Both the position numbers and the translations under genes were made by a program. A DNA stretch of 64,000 bases. Origin: Rhizobacter sp. AJA081-3. Lineage in GTDB: Bacteria > Pseudomonadota > Gammaproteobacteria > Burkholderiales > Burkholderiaceae_C. The stretch spans positions 2,480,001 through 2,544,000 of the forward strand of contig NZ_CP059067.1 in NCBI RefSeq assembly GCF_017795745.1, in the 5' to 3' direction. The notes under the pieces were generated by a model that worked only from the letters and a program-made list of their open reading frames with translations, was not told the origin of the DNA and searched no databases. This document shows positions 14,773 through 22,867 of the stretch, in pieces (position 1 is the first letter of the stretch; every line of letters starts with the position of its first letter).

Positions 14773-15654
14773 ATGAAACCCATTGTTGGCAGCATCGTCG
14801 CGCTCGTGACGCCGATGCACGATGACGGCAGCGTCGACTACCCCGCGCTGCGCCGGCTGATCGACTGGCACATCGCCGAAGGCACCGATTGCGTCGGCGT
14901 GGTCGGCACGACCGGCGAGTCGCCCACGGTCTCGGTCGACGAGCACTGCGAGATCATCCGCGTGTCGGTCGAGCACGCCAAGGGCCGCGTGCCGATCATG
15001 GCCGGCACCGGCGGCAATTCCACGCGCGAGGCGATCGAGCTGTCGCGCTTCGCCAAGAAGGTCGGCGCCGACTGCACGCTGTCGGTCGTGCCCTACTACA
15101 ACAAGCCTTCGCAGGAAGGCATCTACCAGCACTTCAAGGCGATCGCCGAAGCGGCCGACATCCCGATGGTGCTTTACAACGTACCGGGCCGCACCGTCGC
15201 AGACATGCAGCACGACACCGTGCTGCGCCTGGCGCAGGTGCCCGGCGTGATCGGCATCAAGGAAGCCACCGGCAACATCGAGCGCGCGCAGTGGCTGATC
15301 AGGCAGGCGCCCAAGGGCTTCTCGATCTACTCCGGTGATGACGGTACCGCCGTGGCGCTGATGCTGCTCGGCGGCCACGGCAACGTGAGCGTCACCGCCA
15401 ACGTGGCGCCCAAGGCGATGCACGAGCTGTGCATGGCCGCCATGGCCGGCCAGACGCGCGATGCCGCCGCGATCCAGATGCGCTTGCTGCCGCTGCACAA
15501 GAGCCTGTTCTGCGAGTCCAGCCCGGCGCCCACCAAATGGGCCATGCAGCGCCTGGGCCTGATCGGCGGCGGTCTGCGCCTGCCGATCACGCCGCTGACC
15601 GCGGCGGGCCAGACGCAGGTCGAACAGGCCCTGCGCGACGCCGGCCTGCTGTGA
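14773..15654 (+). CDS. dapA: 4-hydroxy-tetrahydrodipicolinate synthase
   Basis: DapA condenses pyruvate with aspartate semialdehyde, the first committed step to meso-diaminopimelate and lysine. The 293-residue length is standard. The pyruvate-binding [10 protein letters not shown] holds the Thr pair of the proton relay. [15 protein letters not shown] contains the catalytic tyrosine. The Schiff-base lysine is in [15 protein letters not shown], and [12 protein letters not shown] follows. bamC comes next, the same dapA-nlpB(bamC) order as in E. coli, and the two probably share a transcript. Confidence 0.97.
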   Translation: MKPIVGSIVALVTPMHDDGSVDYPALRRLIDWHIAEGTDCVGVVGTTGESPTVSVDEHCEIIRVSVEHAKGRVPIMAGTGGNSTREAIELSRFAKKVGADCTLSVVPYYNKPSQEGIYQHFKAIAEAADIPMVLYNVPGRTVADMQHDTVLRLAQVPGVIGIKEATGNIERAQWLIRQAPKGFSIYSGDDGTAVALMLLGGHGNVSVTANVAPKAMHELCMAAMAGQTRDAAAIQMRLLPLHKSLFCESSPAPTKWAMQRLGLIGGGLRLPITPLTAAGQTQVEQALRDAGLL

Positions 15655-15736
15655 CACCGGCTGCCTCTTGCTTCCCTTGAACACCGGCGCCGCGCAGGCA
15701 TCCTGCCCTGCCACGGCCACCCTCGGAGACGTCCCC

Positions 15737-16864
15737 GTGACCCTGCCTTCTGTCCACCTTCCGCTGCGCGGCCTCGCCCTGTCCCTGGCCCTCGCGCTCG
15801 GCGGCTGCTCGTCGATCGAGAACCTGGTCGCCGGCGACAAGATCGACTACCGCAGTTCCGGCACCAAGACGCCGGGGCTCGAAGTGCCGCCCGACCTGAC
15901 CCAGCTCGCGCGCGACTCGCGCTACCTGCCCACCGGAGGCGCCATCAGCGCGGCGACCTTCCAGTCCGGCGCCTCGTCGCCCGCCGCCGTGCAGACCGCC
16001 GCCACAGTGGCTCCGACACAGATCGGCGAGGTACGCATCGAGCGCCAGGGCAACCAGCGCTGGCTGGTGACACCGCTGACGCCCGAGCAACTCTGGCCGC
16101 GCCTGCAGGCCTTCTGGAAGGACAGCGGCTTCACGCTCGTGATCGACCAGGCGGCCACCGGCGTGATGGAGACCGAGTGGAACGAGAACCGCGCCAAGCT
16201 GCCGCAGGACATCGTTCGCAACACGCTGGGCAAGGTGATCGATTCCTTCTACTCGACCGGCGAGCGCGACAAGTTCCGCACCCGTGTCGAGCGCACGACC
16301 AACGGCACCGAGGTCTACATCAGCCATCGCGGCGTGGAAGAGGTCTACGTCAACACGCAGAAGGACTCCACCGTCTGGCAGCCGCGGCCGGCCGATCCGC
16401 AGCTCGAGGCCACCTTCCTCGCGCGCCTGATGGCCCGCCTGGGCGTCGCCGAAGAGGCCGCCAAGGCGACTGTCGCCTCGGCGCCGGTCCCGAACGCGCG
16501 CGCCCGCGTGCTCGCCAACCAGCCGGGCGCCACGCTGCAGGTCGACGACAGCTTCGACCGCGCCTGGCGCCGTGTCGGCCTGGCGCTGGACCGCAGCGGC
16601 TTCACCGTGGAGGACCGCGATCGCACGCAGGGCCTGTACTTCGTGCGCTACGTCGATCCGAAGGAAGTGGGCAAGGCCGAACCGGGCTTCTTCGCCAAGC
16701 TGTTCGGCGGCAAGGACGACGCGGTCGGCCCGGTGCGCTATCGCATCCAGGTCAAGGCCGAGGGCGAGCGAGCCAACGTCGCGGTACAGAACGCGCAGGG
16801 CGCGCCGGAACCGGGCGAGGCCGGCCAGCGCATCGTCAAGCTGCTGCTCGACGAGCTGAAGTAG
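15737..16864 (+). CDS. bamC: Outer membrane assembly factor BamC
   Basis: BamC (NlpB/DapX) is a lipoprotein of the complex that folds beta-barrels into the outer membrane. The start is GTG at 15737, backed by GGAGA at 15725-15729; an earlier in-frame start at 15668 would bury the signal peptide. The signal peptide ends in a lipobox LALGGC with the lipidated Cys at residue 24, followed by Ser, consistent with outer-membrane sorting. A mostly unstructured stretch follows, then two helix-grip domains: about residues 90-230 (RWLVTPLTPEQLWPRL) and 260-370 (VDDSFDRAWRRVGLALDRSG). The 375-residue length is normal for Burkholderiales. Confidence 0.92.
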   Translation: MTLPSVHLPLRGLALSLALALGGCSSIENLVAGDKIDYRSSGTKTPGLEVPPDLTQLARDSRYLPTGGAISAATFQSGASSPAAVQTAATVAPTQIGEVRIERQGNQRWLVTPLTPEQLWPRLQAFWKDSGFTLVIDQAATGVMETEWNENRAKLPQDIVRNTLGKVIDSFYSTGERDKFRTRVERTTNGTEVYISHRGVEEVYVNTQKDSTVWQPRPADPQLEATFLARLMARLGVAEEAAKATVASAPVPNARARVLANQPGATLQVDDSFDRAWRRVGLALDRSGFTVEDRDRTQGLYFVRYVDPKEVGKAEPGFFAKLFGGKDDAVGPVRYRIQVKAEGERANVAVQNAQGAPEPGEAGQRIVKLLLDELK

Positions 16865-16878
16865 GCACGGCGCTGCCG

Positions 16879-17655
16879 ATGCGCTTCTGCAGCCTCGGCA
16901 GCGGCAGCGGCGGCAACGCCACCGTCGTCGAAGCGCGCGACGGCAGCGGCGTCAGCCGCGTCGCCATCGATTGCGGTTTCTCGCTGCGCGAGTTCGAGTT
17001 GAGGCTGGCGCGCGCCGGCCTGCGCTGCGACGAGCTCGACGCGATCTTCATCACCCACGAACACGGCGACCACATCGGCTGCGCCGTCACGCTGGCACGG
17101 CGCCATGGCATTGCGCTGTGGATGAGCCGCGGCACATGGCGAGCCATCGGCGCCCCCGAAGCAGACGGCTTGCTGCACTTCGCACGCGATGGCGAGGCCA
17201 TTGCGGTGGGCCGGCTGGAGCTCACGCCGTACACCGTGCCGCACGACGCGATGGAACCGCTGCAGTTGCGCTGTGGTGACGGTGCCGCGCACCTGGGCGT
17301 GCTCACCGATGCCGGCTCGATCACGCCGCACCTGCTTGCGCACCTGCAGGGTTGCCAGGCGCTGCTGCTGGAGTGCAACCATGACACGCAGATGCTCGCG
17401 CAGTCACGCTACCCGGCCTCGCTCAAGGCACGCATCGGCGGCCGGTTGGGCCACTTGTCCAACGACACCGCGGCGCAGATCCTCGCGCAATCGGCCCACG
17501 GCGGGCTCCAGCATCTCGTGGCCGCGCACCTGAGCGAGCAGAACAACAGCCCCGAGCAGGCCCGCGCGGCGCTCGCCCCGGCCTGTGGCGCCGCGCCCGA
17601 CGAGATCGTCGTGGCGGATCCGGCGGCGGGCTTCGGGTGGCTGAGCATTCGCTGA
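16879..17655 (+). CDS. MBL-fold metallo-hydrolase
   Basis: This 258-residue metallo-beta-lactamase-fold protein opens MRFCSLGSGSGGNATVVEA and has the zinc-binding box FITHEHGDHIGCAV. Later metal-ligand regions include VPHDAMEPL, GVLTDAGSITP and HLSEQNNSPEQA. The N-terminus and HLSxxNN motif match the YycJ-like group (WalJ in Firmicutes), predicted nucleases or phosphoesterases; the true substrate is unknown. It follows bamC after 14 bases and is probably the last gene of dapA-bamC-MBL. A strong hairpin lies 24 bases after the stop. Confidence 0.88.
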   Translation: MRFCSLGSGSGGNATVVEARDGSGVSRVAIDCGFSLREFELRLARAGLRCDELDAIFITHEHGDHIGCAVTLARRHGIALWMSRGTWRAIGAPEADGLLHFARDGEAIAVGRLELTPYTVPHDAMEPLQLRCGDGAAHLGVLTDAGSITPHLLAHLQGCQALLLECNHDTQMLAQSRYPASLKARIGGRLGHLSNDTAAQILAQSAHGGLQHLVAAHLSEQNNSPEQARAALAPACGAAPDEIVVADPAAGFGWLSIR

Positions 17656-17679
17656 GCGCGAATCCCACCCACCAATGCA

Positions 17680-17703
17680 GAAGGCCGCCTTGCGGCGGCC
17701 TTC
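17680..17703. terminator. Hairpin between convergent MBL and lipoprotein genes
   Basis: A perfect 10-bp stem (17680-17689 pairing with 17694-17703, core AAGGCCGCC/GGCGGCCTT) encloses the loop TTGC. It sits between the convergent stops at 17655 and 17729 and could end transcription from both sides. There is no long T-run, so it may need Rho or act as an RNA-stabilising structure. Confidence 0.6.
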
Positions 17704-17728
17704 CGGAAGCAACTCGGTACGAAACCGA

Positions 17729-18034
17729 TTACTTCTTGACAGCGTCGGCAGCCTTGTTGGCGGCGTCCTTGACGGCGTCGGCAGCCTTGCCGGCAGCGGC
17801 GGAGGCAGCGTCGGTCACCGCAGCAGCGGCTTGCGAAGCGGCACCAGCGACGGCGGCGTTGGCACCGGCGGCGCCCGAAGCGGCAGCGTCAACCACGGCC
17901 GAAGCGGCAGCGGCGACCGGAGCGGTCACTGCGGCAGCGGGGGCGGCGGCGGGAGCAGCGGCTTCTTCCTTCTTGCCGCAAGCGGCGAGGGCGAAAGCGG
18001 CAACCAGGGAAGCCAGCAGAACGGTCTTCTTCAT
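17729..18034 (-). CDS. Small alanine-rich lipoprotein
   Basis: The 101-residue product has a lipoprotein signal (MKKTVLLASLVAAFALAAC) with Cys at residue 19 followed by Gly, so outer-membrane sorting is plausible. The mature part starts GKKEEAAAP and is almost half alanine. An Ala/Pro segment leads into a helical tail with a repeated pattern, AADAVKDAANKAADAVKK. Such a tail is likely a long amphipathic helix, reminiscent in style of Lpp-like or LEA-like proteins, but I recognise no family. GAGGA lies just upstream of ATG 18034. The unusual AT-rich leader upstream suggests strong or regulated expression. Function unknown. Confidence 0.8.
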   Translation of the reverse strand: MKKTVLLASLVAAFALAACGKKEEAAAPAAAPAAAVTAPVAAAASAVVDAAASGAAGANAAVAGAASQAAAAVTDAASAAAGKAADAVKDAANKAADAVKK

Positions 18035-18161
18035 ACTTGTATCCTCAAATCAAAGAGTCGAACAATTACCAGTAATTGTGGGATCCCTCCGATCGACAGA
18101 GGCCCATCCAGCATGGCCCGGGAGACTCGAGCCTCCCCTTATGACCAAGCCCATCATTATA
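18035..18161 (-). promoter_or_regulatory. Promoter and structured leader of the Ala-rich lipoprotein gene
   Basis: On the minus strand a perfect TATAAT (18156-18161) is the best -10 match noticed in the window. The roughly 115-base leader to ATG 18034 holds a GGGAG-A-CTCGAG-C-CTCCC near-palindrome (18120-18137) and a perfect AT-rich inverted repeat with 8-base arms (ACAATTAC-CA-GTAATTGT, 18062-18079). A TAGGGA-AG-TCCCTA palindrome (18170-18183) lies just upstream of the -10. One or more could be operators or RNA hairpins. No clear -35 is seen. Confidence 0.5.
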
Positions 18162-18180
18162 GCCAGCATTAGGGAAGTCC

Positions 18181-18675
18181 CTAGAGGCCCAAGGTAGTCG
18201 CTGGAAACGCCTCCTCCGAACGTTGCAAAACCGCATCAATCGCTTCGCGCCACTGCACCGCGTCGGCGATCTCGCGAGATGCGATGCCACGGTAGTGCAC
18301 CCGGTCGAACAAGCGCACCGAAAGAAGGCCTGGCGCCAGCAGGATGGTGGGCATCTGCCCCGCTTCGAGGTCGTTGTTGGTGCGGCAATGCACCACATGG
18401 GCGAACTGGCGTCGCCAGACCACCCAGCGCGCGTGGCGCCGCGCGATCTCGTCGAAGTTCCGTGCGACCACGGTAAAGCTGCGATGGGCCTGGACCCAAT
18501 GCGTCAGGTCATCGATCACTTCGCGCTCGCTGATCGGCCAATCGGCGAAGTCATCGTCGATCAGCAGGATCTCGCGGCAACCCACCAGCGCCGCCTCGGC
18601 GAAGGCGCCGCGCACGGCATCATGGAAGTTGCCGCGCGACTCGATCGGCGCGCGGGTCGGTTCGTCCTGGTTCAT
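18181..18675 (-). CDS. Unknown protein coupled to the RoxA-like oxygenase gene
   Basis: This 164-residue protein has no signal peptide or membrane segment, so it is probably cytosolic. It is predicted alpha/beta, with an acidic REILLIDDDFADWPISERE strand-loop, a helix and strand RSFTVVARNFDEIARRHAR, and LFDRVHYRGIASREIADA. I do not recognise the family. Its ATG (18675) overlaps the stop of the upstream cupin oxygenase gene by ATGA, so the two are translated together and may share a process. The stop lies next to a TAGGGAAGTCCCTA palindrome. No catalytic residues can be named with confidence. Confidence 0.75.
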   Translation of the reverse strand: MNQDEPTRAPIESRGNFHDAVRGAFAEAALVGCREILLIDDDFADWPISEREVIDDLTHWVQAHRSFTVVARNFDEIARRHARWVVWRRQFAHVVHCRTNNDLEAGQMPTILLAPGLLSVRLFDRVHYRGIASREIADAVQWREAIDAVLQRSEEAFPATTLGL

Positions 18676-19817
18676 CGCGATCCTCCTTCGTCGTCGGCGT
18701 GCAACCAGCCGGCCCGGGCCCACTGGTCGAGAAGCTCACGGGCATCGTCGCTCAGCGAGTCCAGGCGACCGGCATCGAGCGTACGGCGGTCGGCCAGGCG
18801 CCGCATCAGTGTCGCATCGCGCCCGCCGGCCCGGAATGCCTCGCCGTTGATGAAGACATGCCGCCTGTCGTAGATCATGCGGGTGCGGCGATCGAGCCGC
18901 ACCGCGCAGCCGCTCGGTAGCGGCGCGCCCGCGTCGAACCACACGCCCGGTTTGGGCTCGCTGAGCACTTCACCGAGTGCGAGATCGAAACCACCCTGCT
19001 GCTCCAGCCAGGCGCGCATGGCGTCCAGGCCGAAGGCATGCAATGCCTCCGGGATGCGCCCGGGCGCGGTGGTCGCCGCCTGCGCCGGATCGCGGTAGAT
19101 CGCATCACCGGCTTCATCTTCATCGCTGTCGAGCGCGCGCTGCAGCAGTTCGCGGCCGAGTTCGCGCGCGCCGGCCGAGCGGAAGCCGATCGAGCAGGTC
19201 ATGCACTCGCCTTCGGCGATGCCGTCGTGAGCCCAGCGCGGCGGCAGGTAGAGCATGTCTCCGGGCTCCAGCAGCCACTCCTGCTCGGCGACGAAGTTGG
19301 TGAGGATCTTCAGCGGCACGTCGGGCTGCAGTTCGGGCCGGGGCAGCCGCCCGATGCGCCAGCGGCGCCTGCCGTGGATCTGCAGCAGGAACACGTCGTA
19401 GGAATCGAAGTGCGGGCCGACGCCGCCGCCGTCGGTGGCATACGAGACCATCACGTCGTCCAGCCGCGCATCGGGCACGAAGCGAAAGCGCTCGATCATG
19501 TCCCGGGCGCGGTCCAGGTGCAGGTCCATGCCCTGCACGAGCAGGCTCCACTGCGGCTGCGCCAGCGGCGGCAAAGCGCGTCGCGCGAAAGGCCCGTGGC
19601 GCAGCGACCAGTCCTTGCCGTGTCGCACGATGAGGCGAGATTCCACGCCCTCGCCCGCGGCCAGCGCGAACAGCTCGGCGCGGCCGACGAAGGGCTGCGC
19701 CATCGGCACGGCCTGCCGCACCAGCAGCGGCTTCTTCTGCCAGTGGCGGCGCATGAAGGTGGCGGGCGTCAGGCCGCCCAGGAGGGGTGTCGCGGCGTCG
19801 ATGTCGATCGGGTTCAT
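18672..19817 (-). CDS. RoxA/YcfD-like cupin (JmjC-type) oxygenase
   Basis: This 381-residue cupin matches the bacterial ribosomal oxygenase group (E. coli YcfD/RoxA hydroxylates an arginine of ribosomal protein L16 using Fe(II), O2 and 2-oxoglutarate). The N-terminus has ATFMRRHWQKKPLLVRQA, typical of the family. The iron ligands are the H and D of VGPHFDSYDVFLLQIHG and the H of LPPRWAHDGIAEG; GRRRWRIG lies between. The C-terminal part (from about 250) fits the dimerisation and winged-helix region. Start is ATG 19817, only 27 bases from the divergent FKBP start; CACAAT lies 7 bases before it. Whether the target is L16 cannot be told from sequence. Confidence 0.88.
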   Translation of the reverse strand: MNPIDIDAATPLLGGLTPATFMRRHWQKKPLLVRQAVPMAQPFVGRAELFALAAGEGVESRLIVRHGKDWSLRHGPFARRALPPLAQPQWSLLVQGMDLHLDRARDMIERFRFVPDARLDDVMVSYATDGGGVGPHFDSYDVFLLQIHGRRRWRIGRLPRPELQPDVPLKILTNFVAEQEWLLEPGDMLYLPPRWAHDGIAEGECMTCSIGFRSAGARELGRELLQRALDSDEDEAGDAIYRDPAQAATTAPGRIPEALHAFGLDAMRAWLEQQGGFDLALGEVLSEPKPGVWFDAGAPLPSGCAVRLDRRTRMIYDRRHVFINGEAFRAGGRDATLMRRLADRRTLDAGRLDSLSDDARELLDQWARAGWLHADDEGGSR

Positions 19818-19824
19818 GGGAGCG

Positions 19825-19830
19825 ATTGTG
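19825..19830 (-). promoter_or_regulatory. Putative -10 of the RoxA-like gene
   Basis: CACAAT on the minus strand lies 7 bases before ATG 19817. With only 27 bases between the divergent start codons (19817 and 19845), each gene's -35 region must fall inside the other's coding sequence. Confidence 0.35.
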
Positions 19831-19844
19831 CGATCATCTTGCGC

Positions 19845-20366
19845 ATGCTCATCACGTCCCCCTGCGTCGTCACCCTGACCTGGCGCCTGCAAGACACCCT
19901 AGGCAACCTGATCGACGAACTGGCCGATCCGCTGGAGTTCTTCTTCGGCGGCAACGACCTGCTGGAGAAGGTCGAGGAAGCCCTGCTCGACCAGACCACC
20001 GGCTTCGCTGCCGAACTGCACCTCGAACCCGAACATGCGTTCGGCGACTACGACTCTTCGCTGGTGTTCTTCGAGTCGCGCGCGGTCATGCCTGAGGGCA
20101 TCGAGATCGGCATGCAGTTCGACGGCCCGCCGCCCGGCGCCGCGACGCCGGACATGCCGCAGGAAGCGATCTACACCGTCACCGAGGTCTACCCCGAGCA
20201 TGTGGTGCTCGACGGCAACCACCCGCTGGCCGGCATCGCGCTGCGGCTGAACCTGGTGGTGCGCGACGTGCGTGAAGCCACCGAAGACGAGATCGAGGCC
20301 GGCAGCGTCGGCTCTTCGGCGTTCACGGTGCTCAACACCGCGCCGCCGGACACGCCGCTGCACTGA
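19845..20366 (+). CDS. FKBP-type peptidyl-prolyl isomerase, SlyD-like
   Basis: The 173-residue cytosolic protein has the FKBP core: an early strand VVTLTWRLQDTLGNLIDEL, the FFFGGNDLLEKVEEALLDQ helix region and LEPEHAFGDYDSSL. The middle part fits the chaperone-like insert-in-flap domain of SlyD, and the chain returns in HPLAGIALRLNLVVRDVRE. It should catalyse cis-trans isomerisation of Xaa-Pro bonds and act as a folding helper. It lacks the His/Cys-rich nickel-binding tail of E. coli SlyD, ending instead in SSAFTVLNTAPPDTPLH. It is convergent with dut. Confidence 0.85.
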   Translation: MLITSPCVVTLTWRLQDTLGNLIDELADPLEFFFGGNDLLEKVEEALLDQTTGFAAELHLEPEHAFGDYDSSLVFFESRAVMPEGIEIGMQFDGPPPGAATPDMPQEAIYTVTEVYPEHVVLDGNHPLAGIALRLNLVVRDVREATEDEIEAGSVGSSAFTVLNTAPPDTPLH

Positions 20367-20393
20367 GCGCTGCAGCGGCGGCGAAGCTGCGCG

Positions 20394-20843
20394 TCAGTGC
20401 TTGCCGGTCGAGCCGAAGCCGCCCTCGCCGCGCTGCGAAGCGCCGAACTCGTCGACACGGCGGAACGCCGCCTGCACCACCGGCACGATGACGAGCTGCG
20501 CGATGCGCTCCATCGGCTGCACGGTGAACTCGGTGCTGCCGCGGTTCCAGCAGCTGACCATCAGCGGGCCCTGGTAATCGGAGTCGATCAGGCCGACCAG
20601 GTTGCCCAGCACGATGCCGTGCTTGTGGCCCAGGCCCGAGCGCGGCAGGATCATCGCCGCCAGGCCAGGGTCGCCGATGTGGATGGACAGCCCGGTGGGA
20701 ATCAGCTGCGTCTGTCCGGGCGCCAGCACCAGCGGCGCATCGAGGCAGGCACGCAGGTCCAGGCCGGCACTGCCCGGCGTGGCATACGAGGGGATCTGCT
20801 CGGCCATGCGCGGGTCGAGCACCTTCAGGTCGATCGTGGTCAT
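20394..20843 (-). CDS. dut: Deoxyuridine 5'-triphosphate nucleotidohydrolase
   Basis: dUTPase converts dUTP to dUMP and PPi, keeping uracil out of DNA and supplying dTMP synthesis. The 149-residue trimer subunit shows all five family motifs: [31 protein letters not shown] with [23 protein letters not shown], and the C-terminal [10 protein letters not shown] that closes over the active site. ATG 20843 overlaps the coaBC stop by ATGA, the conserved coaBC-dut pairing. Confidence 0.97.
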   Translation of the reverse strand: MTTIDLKVLDPRMAEQIPSYATPGSAGLDLRACLDAPLVLAPGQTQLIPTGLSIHIGDPGLAAMILPRSGLGHKHGIVLGNLVGLIDSDYQGPLMVSCWNRGSTEFTVQPMERIAQLVIVPVVQAAFRRVDEFGASQRGEGGFGSTGKH

Positions 20844-22072
20844 GTGGATTCGGGGCTGAGGCGCGCGGCGATCTCGGCGACGAGCGCACGCGCCAGGGTG
20901 AGCTTGTCGGCACGCGGCAGCTCGCGGTGGCCGTTCGCGTCGACGAGGGTCAGCGCGTTGTCGTCCTGGCCGAAAGTGGCCGGGCCGAGGTTGCCGACGA
21001 TCAGCGGCACGTTCTTGCGCGTCAGCTTCTCGCGCGCGTGCTTGAGCAGGTCGTGGCTCTCGGCCGCAAAGCCGACGCAGTAGGGGCGATCGGGCAGCTT
21101 GGCCACAGCGGCCAGGATGTCCGCGTTCTCGGTGAGTTCGAAGCTCGGCACCACCTTGCTGCCGTTCTTCTTGATCTTCTGCTCGGCCAGCGTCGCCGGG
21201 CGCCAGTCGGCCACCGCGGCGGTGGCGATGAAGACATCGTGGCGCGGCGCGGCCGGCAGCACCGCGTCGTACATCTGCTGCGCGGTGCGCACGTCGATGC
21301 GCTTCACGCGGCGCGGCGTGGCCAGGTGCACCGGGCCGGCCACCAGCGTGACCTCGGCTCCCGCGTCGGCTGCGGCGCGCGCGATCGCGAAGCCCATCTT
21401 GCCGCTGGACAGGTTGGTGATGCCGCGCACCGGGTCGATCGGCTCGAAGGTCGGGCCGGCGGTGATCAGCAACTTCTTGCCGAGCAGGGCCTTGGGCTGG
21501 AAGAAGGCGATCAGCTCGTCGAGCAATTCGTCCGGCTCGAGCATGCGGCCGTCGCCGATCTCGCCGCAGGCCTGGTCGCCGGCGGCTGGGCCGAGCACGC
21601 TGGCGCCGTCGGCGCGCAGCTGCGCGAAGTTGCGCTGCGTGGCCGGGTGCGCCCACATCTCGCGGTTCATCGCCGGCGCCACCAGCAGCGGGCAGCGTTC
21701 GATCGGCCGGGCCAGGCACAGCAGGCTGAGCAGGTCGTCGGCGCGGCCGTGCAGCAGCTTGGCGACGAAGTCGGCGCTGGCAGGGGCGACCAGCACCGCA
21801 TCGGCCTCCCGCGTCAGGTTGATGTGCGCCATGTTGTTCGGCGCGCGCGGGTCCCACTGGCTCGCGTACACGGGCCGGTTCGACAAGGCCTGCAGCGTCA
21901 CCGCGGTGATGAACTGCTCGGCCGCGGCCGTCATCACCACCTGCACCGTGGCACCCGCCTTGACCAGTGCGCGCGTCAGCTCGGCCGCCTTGTAGCAGGC
22001 GATGCCGCCCGACAGGCCAAGCACGATGTGCCGGCCGGCGAGCGCGCCGTTCGGGGTCACAGGGGTGTCCAT
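20840..22072 (-). CDS. coaBC: Bifunctional phosphopantothenoylcysteine decarboxylase/synthetase
   Basis: CoaBC makes 4'-phosphopantothenoylcysteine and decarboxylates it in coenzyme A synthesis. In the 410-residue protein, the N-terminal CoaC half is a flavoprotein with [15 protein letters not shown], the catalytic histidine in [13 protein letters not shown], the PAMNREMW motif and a Cys in [13 protein letters not shown]. The C-terminal CoaB half begins [20 protein letters not shown], then [11 protein letters not shown] and the lysine region [11 protein letters not shown]. Its start (ATG 22072) lies 16 bases inside the end of the upstream lepB-like gene, and its stop overlaps dut. Confidence 0.96.
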   Translation of the reverse strand: MDTPVTPNGALAGRHIVLGLSGGIACYKAAELTRALVKAGATVQVVMTAAAEQFITAVTLQALSNRPVYASQWDPRAPNNMAHINLTREADAVLVAPASADFVAKLLHGRADDLLSLLCLARPIERCPLLVAPAMNREMWAHPATQRNFAQLRADGASVLGPAAGDQACGEIGDGRMLEPDELLDELIAFFQPKALLGKKLLITAGPTFEPIDPVRGITNLSSGKMGFAIARAAADAGAEVTLVAGPVHLATPRRVKRIDVRTAQQMYDAVLPAAPRHDVFIATAAVADWRPATLAEQKIKKNGSKVVPSFELTENADILAAVAKLPDRPYCVGFAAESHDLLKHAREKLTRKNVPLIVGNLGPATFGQDDNALTLVDANGHRELPRADKLTLARALVAEIAARLSPEST

Positions 22073-22857
22073 GCGCGCGATCGGTCGGAGAAGTTGAAGA
22101 GCACACGCACCGCCTTGCCGTAGACCTGCTCGTGCGGAAGGAAGCCCCAGATCCGCGAGTCCATCGAGTTGTCGCGGTTGTCGCCCAGCATCAGGTAGTG
22201 GCCGGCCGGCACCACGCAGCGCCAGGCACCGGCGCGCTGAACGCTGCAGTGCGAGGCCAGCGCCTCCAGCGGCATGCGACCCTGCACGAACGGGTTCACC
22301 TTGATCGCGTGGCTGCGGCCTTCGAGCGTCTCGCGCAGCAGCCACTGGCCGCGGTCTTCTTCAGCGGTGCCGGGCTCGACACCCTCGCCGAGCAGCTGCA
22401 CCTGCGCCGGTGCCTCGCCGAGGCTGACCACGCCGTTCTCGAAGCGCACCACATCGCCGGGCAGGCCGACCAGCCGCTTCACGTAGAACTGCGAGACGTC
22501 CGGCGGAAAGCGGAACACCACCACGTCGCCGCGCTGCGGCTGCCCGAGCTCGATCGCCGTGTTCGTGAACGGCAGCCGCGGGCCGTAGGCGAAGTGGTTG
22601 ACGAGCAGGTAGTCGCCCACCCGCAGCGTCGGCTCCATTGAGCCCGTCGGCACCTTCGGCCAATCGGCCACCGCCACGCGGCAGGTGAACATCAGCGCGA
22701 CCACGACGAACAGCTCAGCGCCGAAGTGCACCCACCAGGGCTTCTTCACCGGCACGCTGCCGAGCCGGCGCAGGCGCAGCCGCCAGGCCACCCAGCAGGC
22801 GCCCGTGGCCAGCGTGGCCAGGAACAGGCCCTCGTTGATCGAGAAACCGATCAGCAT
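22057..22857 (-). CDS. lepB: Signal peptidase I
   Basis: Signal peptidase I removes Sec and Tat signal peptides at the periplasmic face of the inner membrane. The 266-residue protein has two N-terminal membrane segments (about 8-24 and 46-63). The catalytic serine is in [17 protein letters not shown], the lysine in [14 protein letters not shown], and box E is [15 protein letters not shown]. It is shorter than E. coli LepB (324 residues). It is not in the usual lepA-lepB-rnc-era context, so it may be a second copy; this window cannot tell. The gene overlaps coaBC by 16 bases, suggesting coupled translation. Confidence 0.92.
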   Translation of the reverse strand: MLIGFSINEGLFLATLATGACWVAWRLRLRRLGSVPVKKPWWVHFGAELFVVVALMFTCRVAVADWPKVPTGSMEPTLRVGDYLLVNHFAYGPRLPFTNTAIELGQPQRGDVVVFRFPPDVSQFYVKRLVGLPGDVVRFENGVVSLGEAPAQVQLLGEGVEPGTAEEDRGQWLLRETLEGRSHAIKVNPFVQGRMPLEALASHCSVQRAGAWRCVVPAGHYLMLGDNRDNSMDSRIWGFLPHEQVYGKAVRVLFNFSDRSRAWTPL

Positions 22858-22867
22858 GCGCTGCCGC

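Noticed and set aside
17740-17960. Tandem-repeat-like DNA (repeated GCGTCGGCAGCCTTG)
   Set aside because: It is the coding sequence of the Ala-rich lipoprotein; the repetition comes from the protein pattern, not a separate DNA repeat.
18170-18183. TAGGGAAGTCCCTA as a terminator of the 18181-18675 gene
   Set aside because: The stem is only 6 bp with a 2-base loop and overlaps the stop codon; an operator-type palindrome near the lipoprotein promoter is the better reading.
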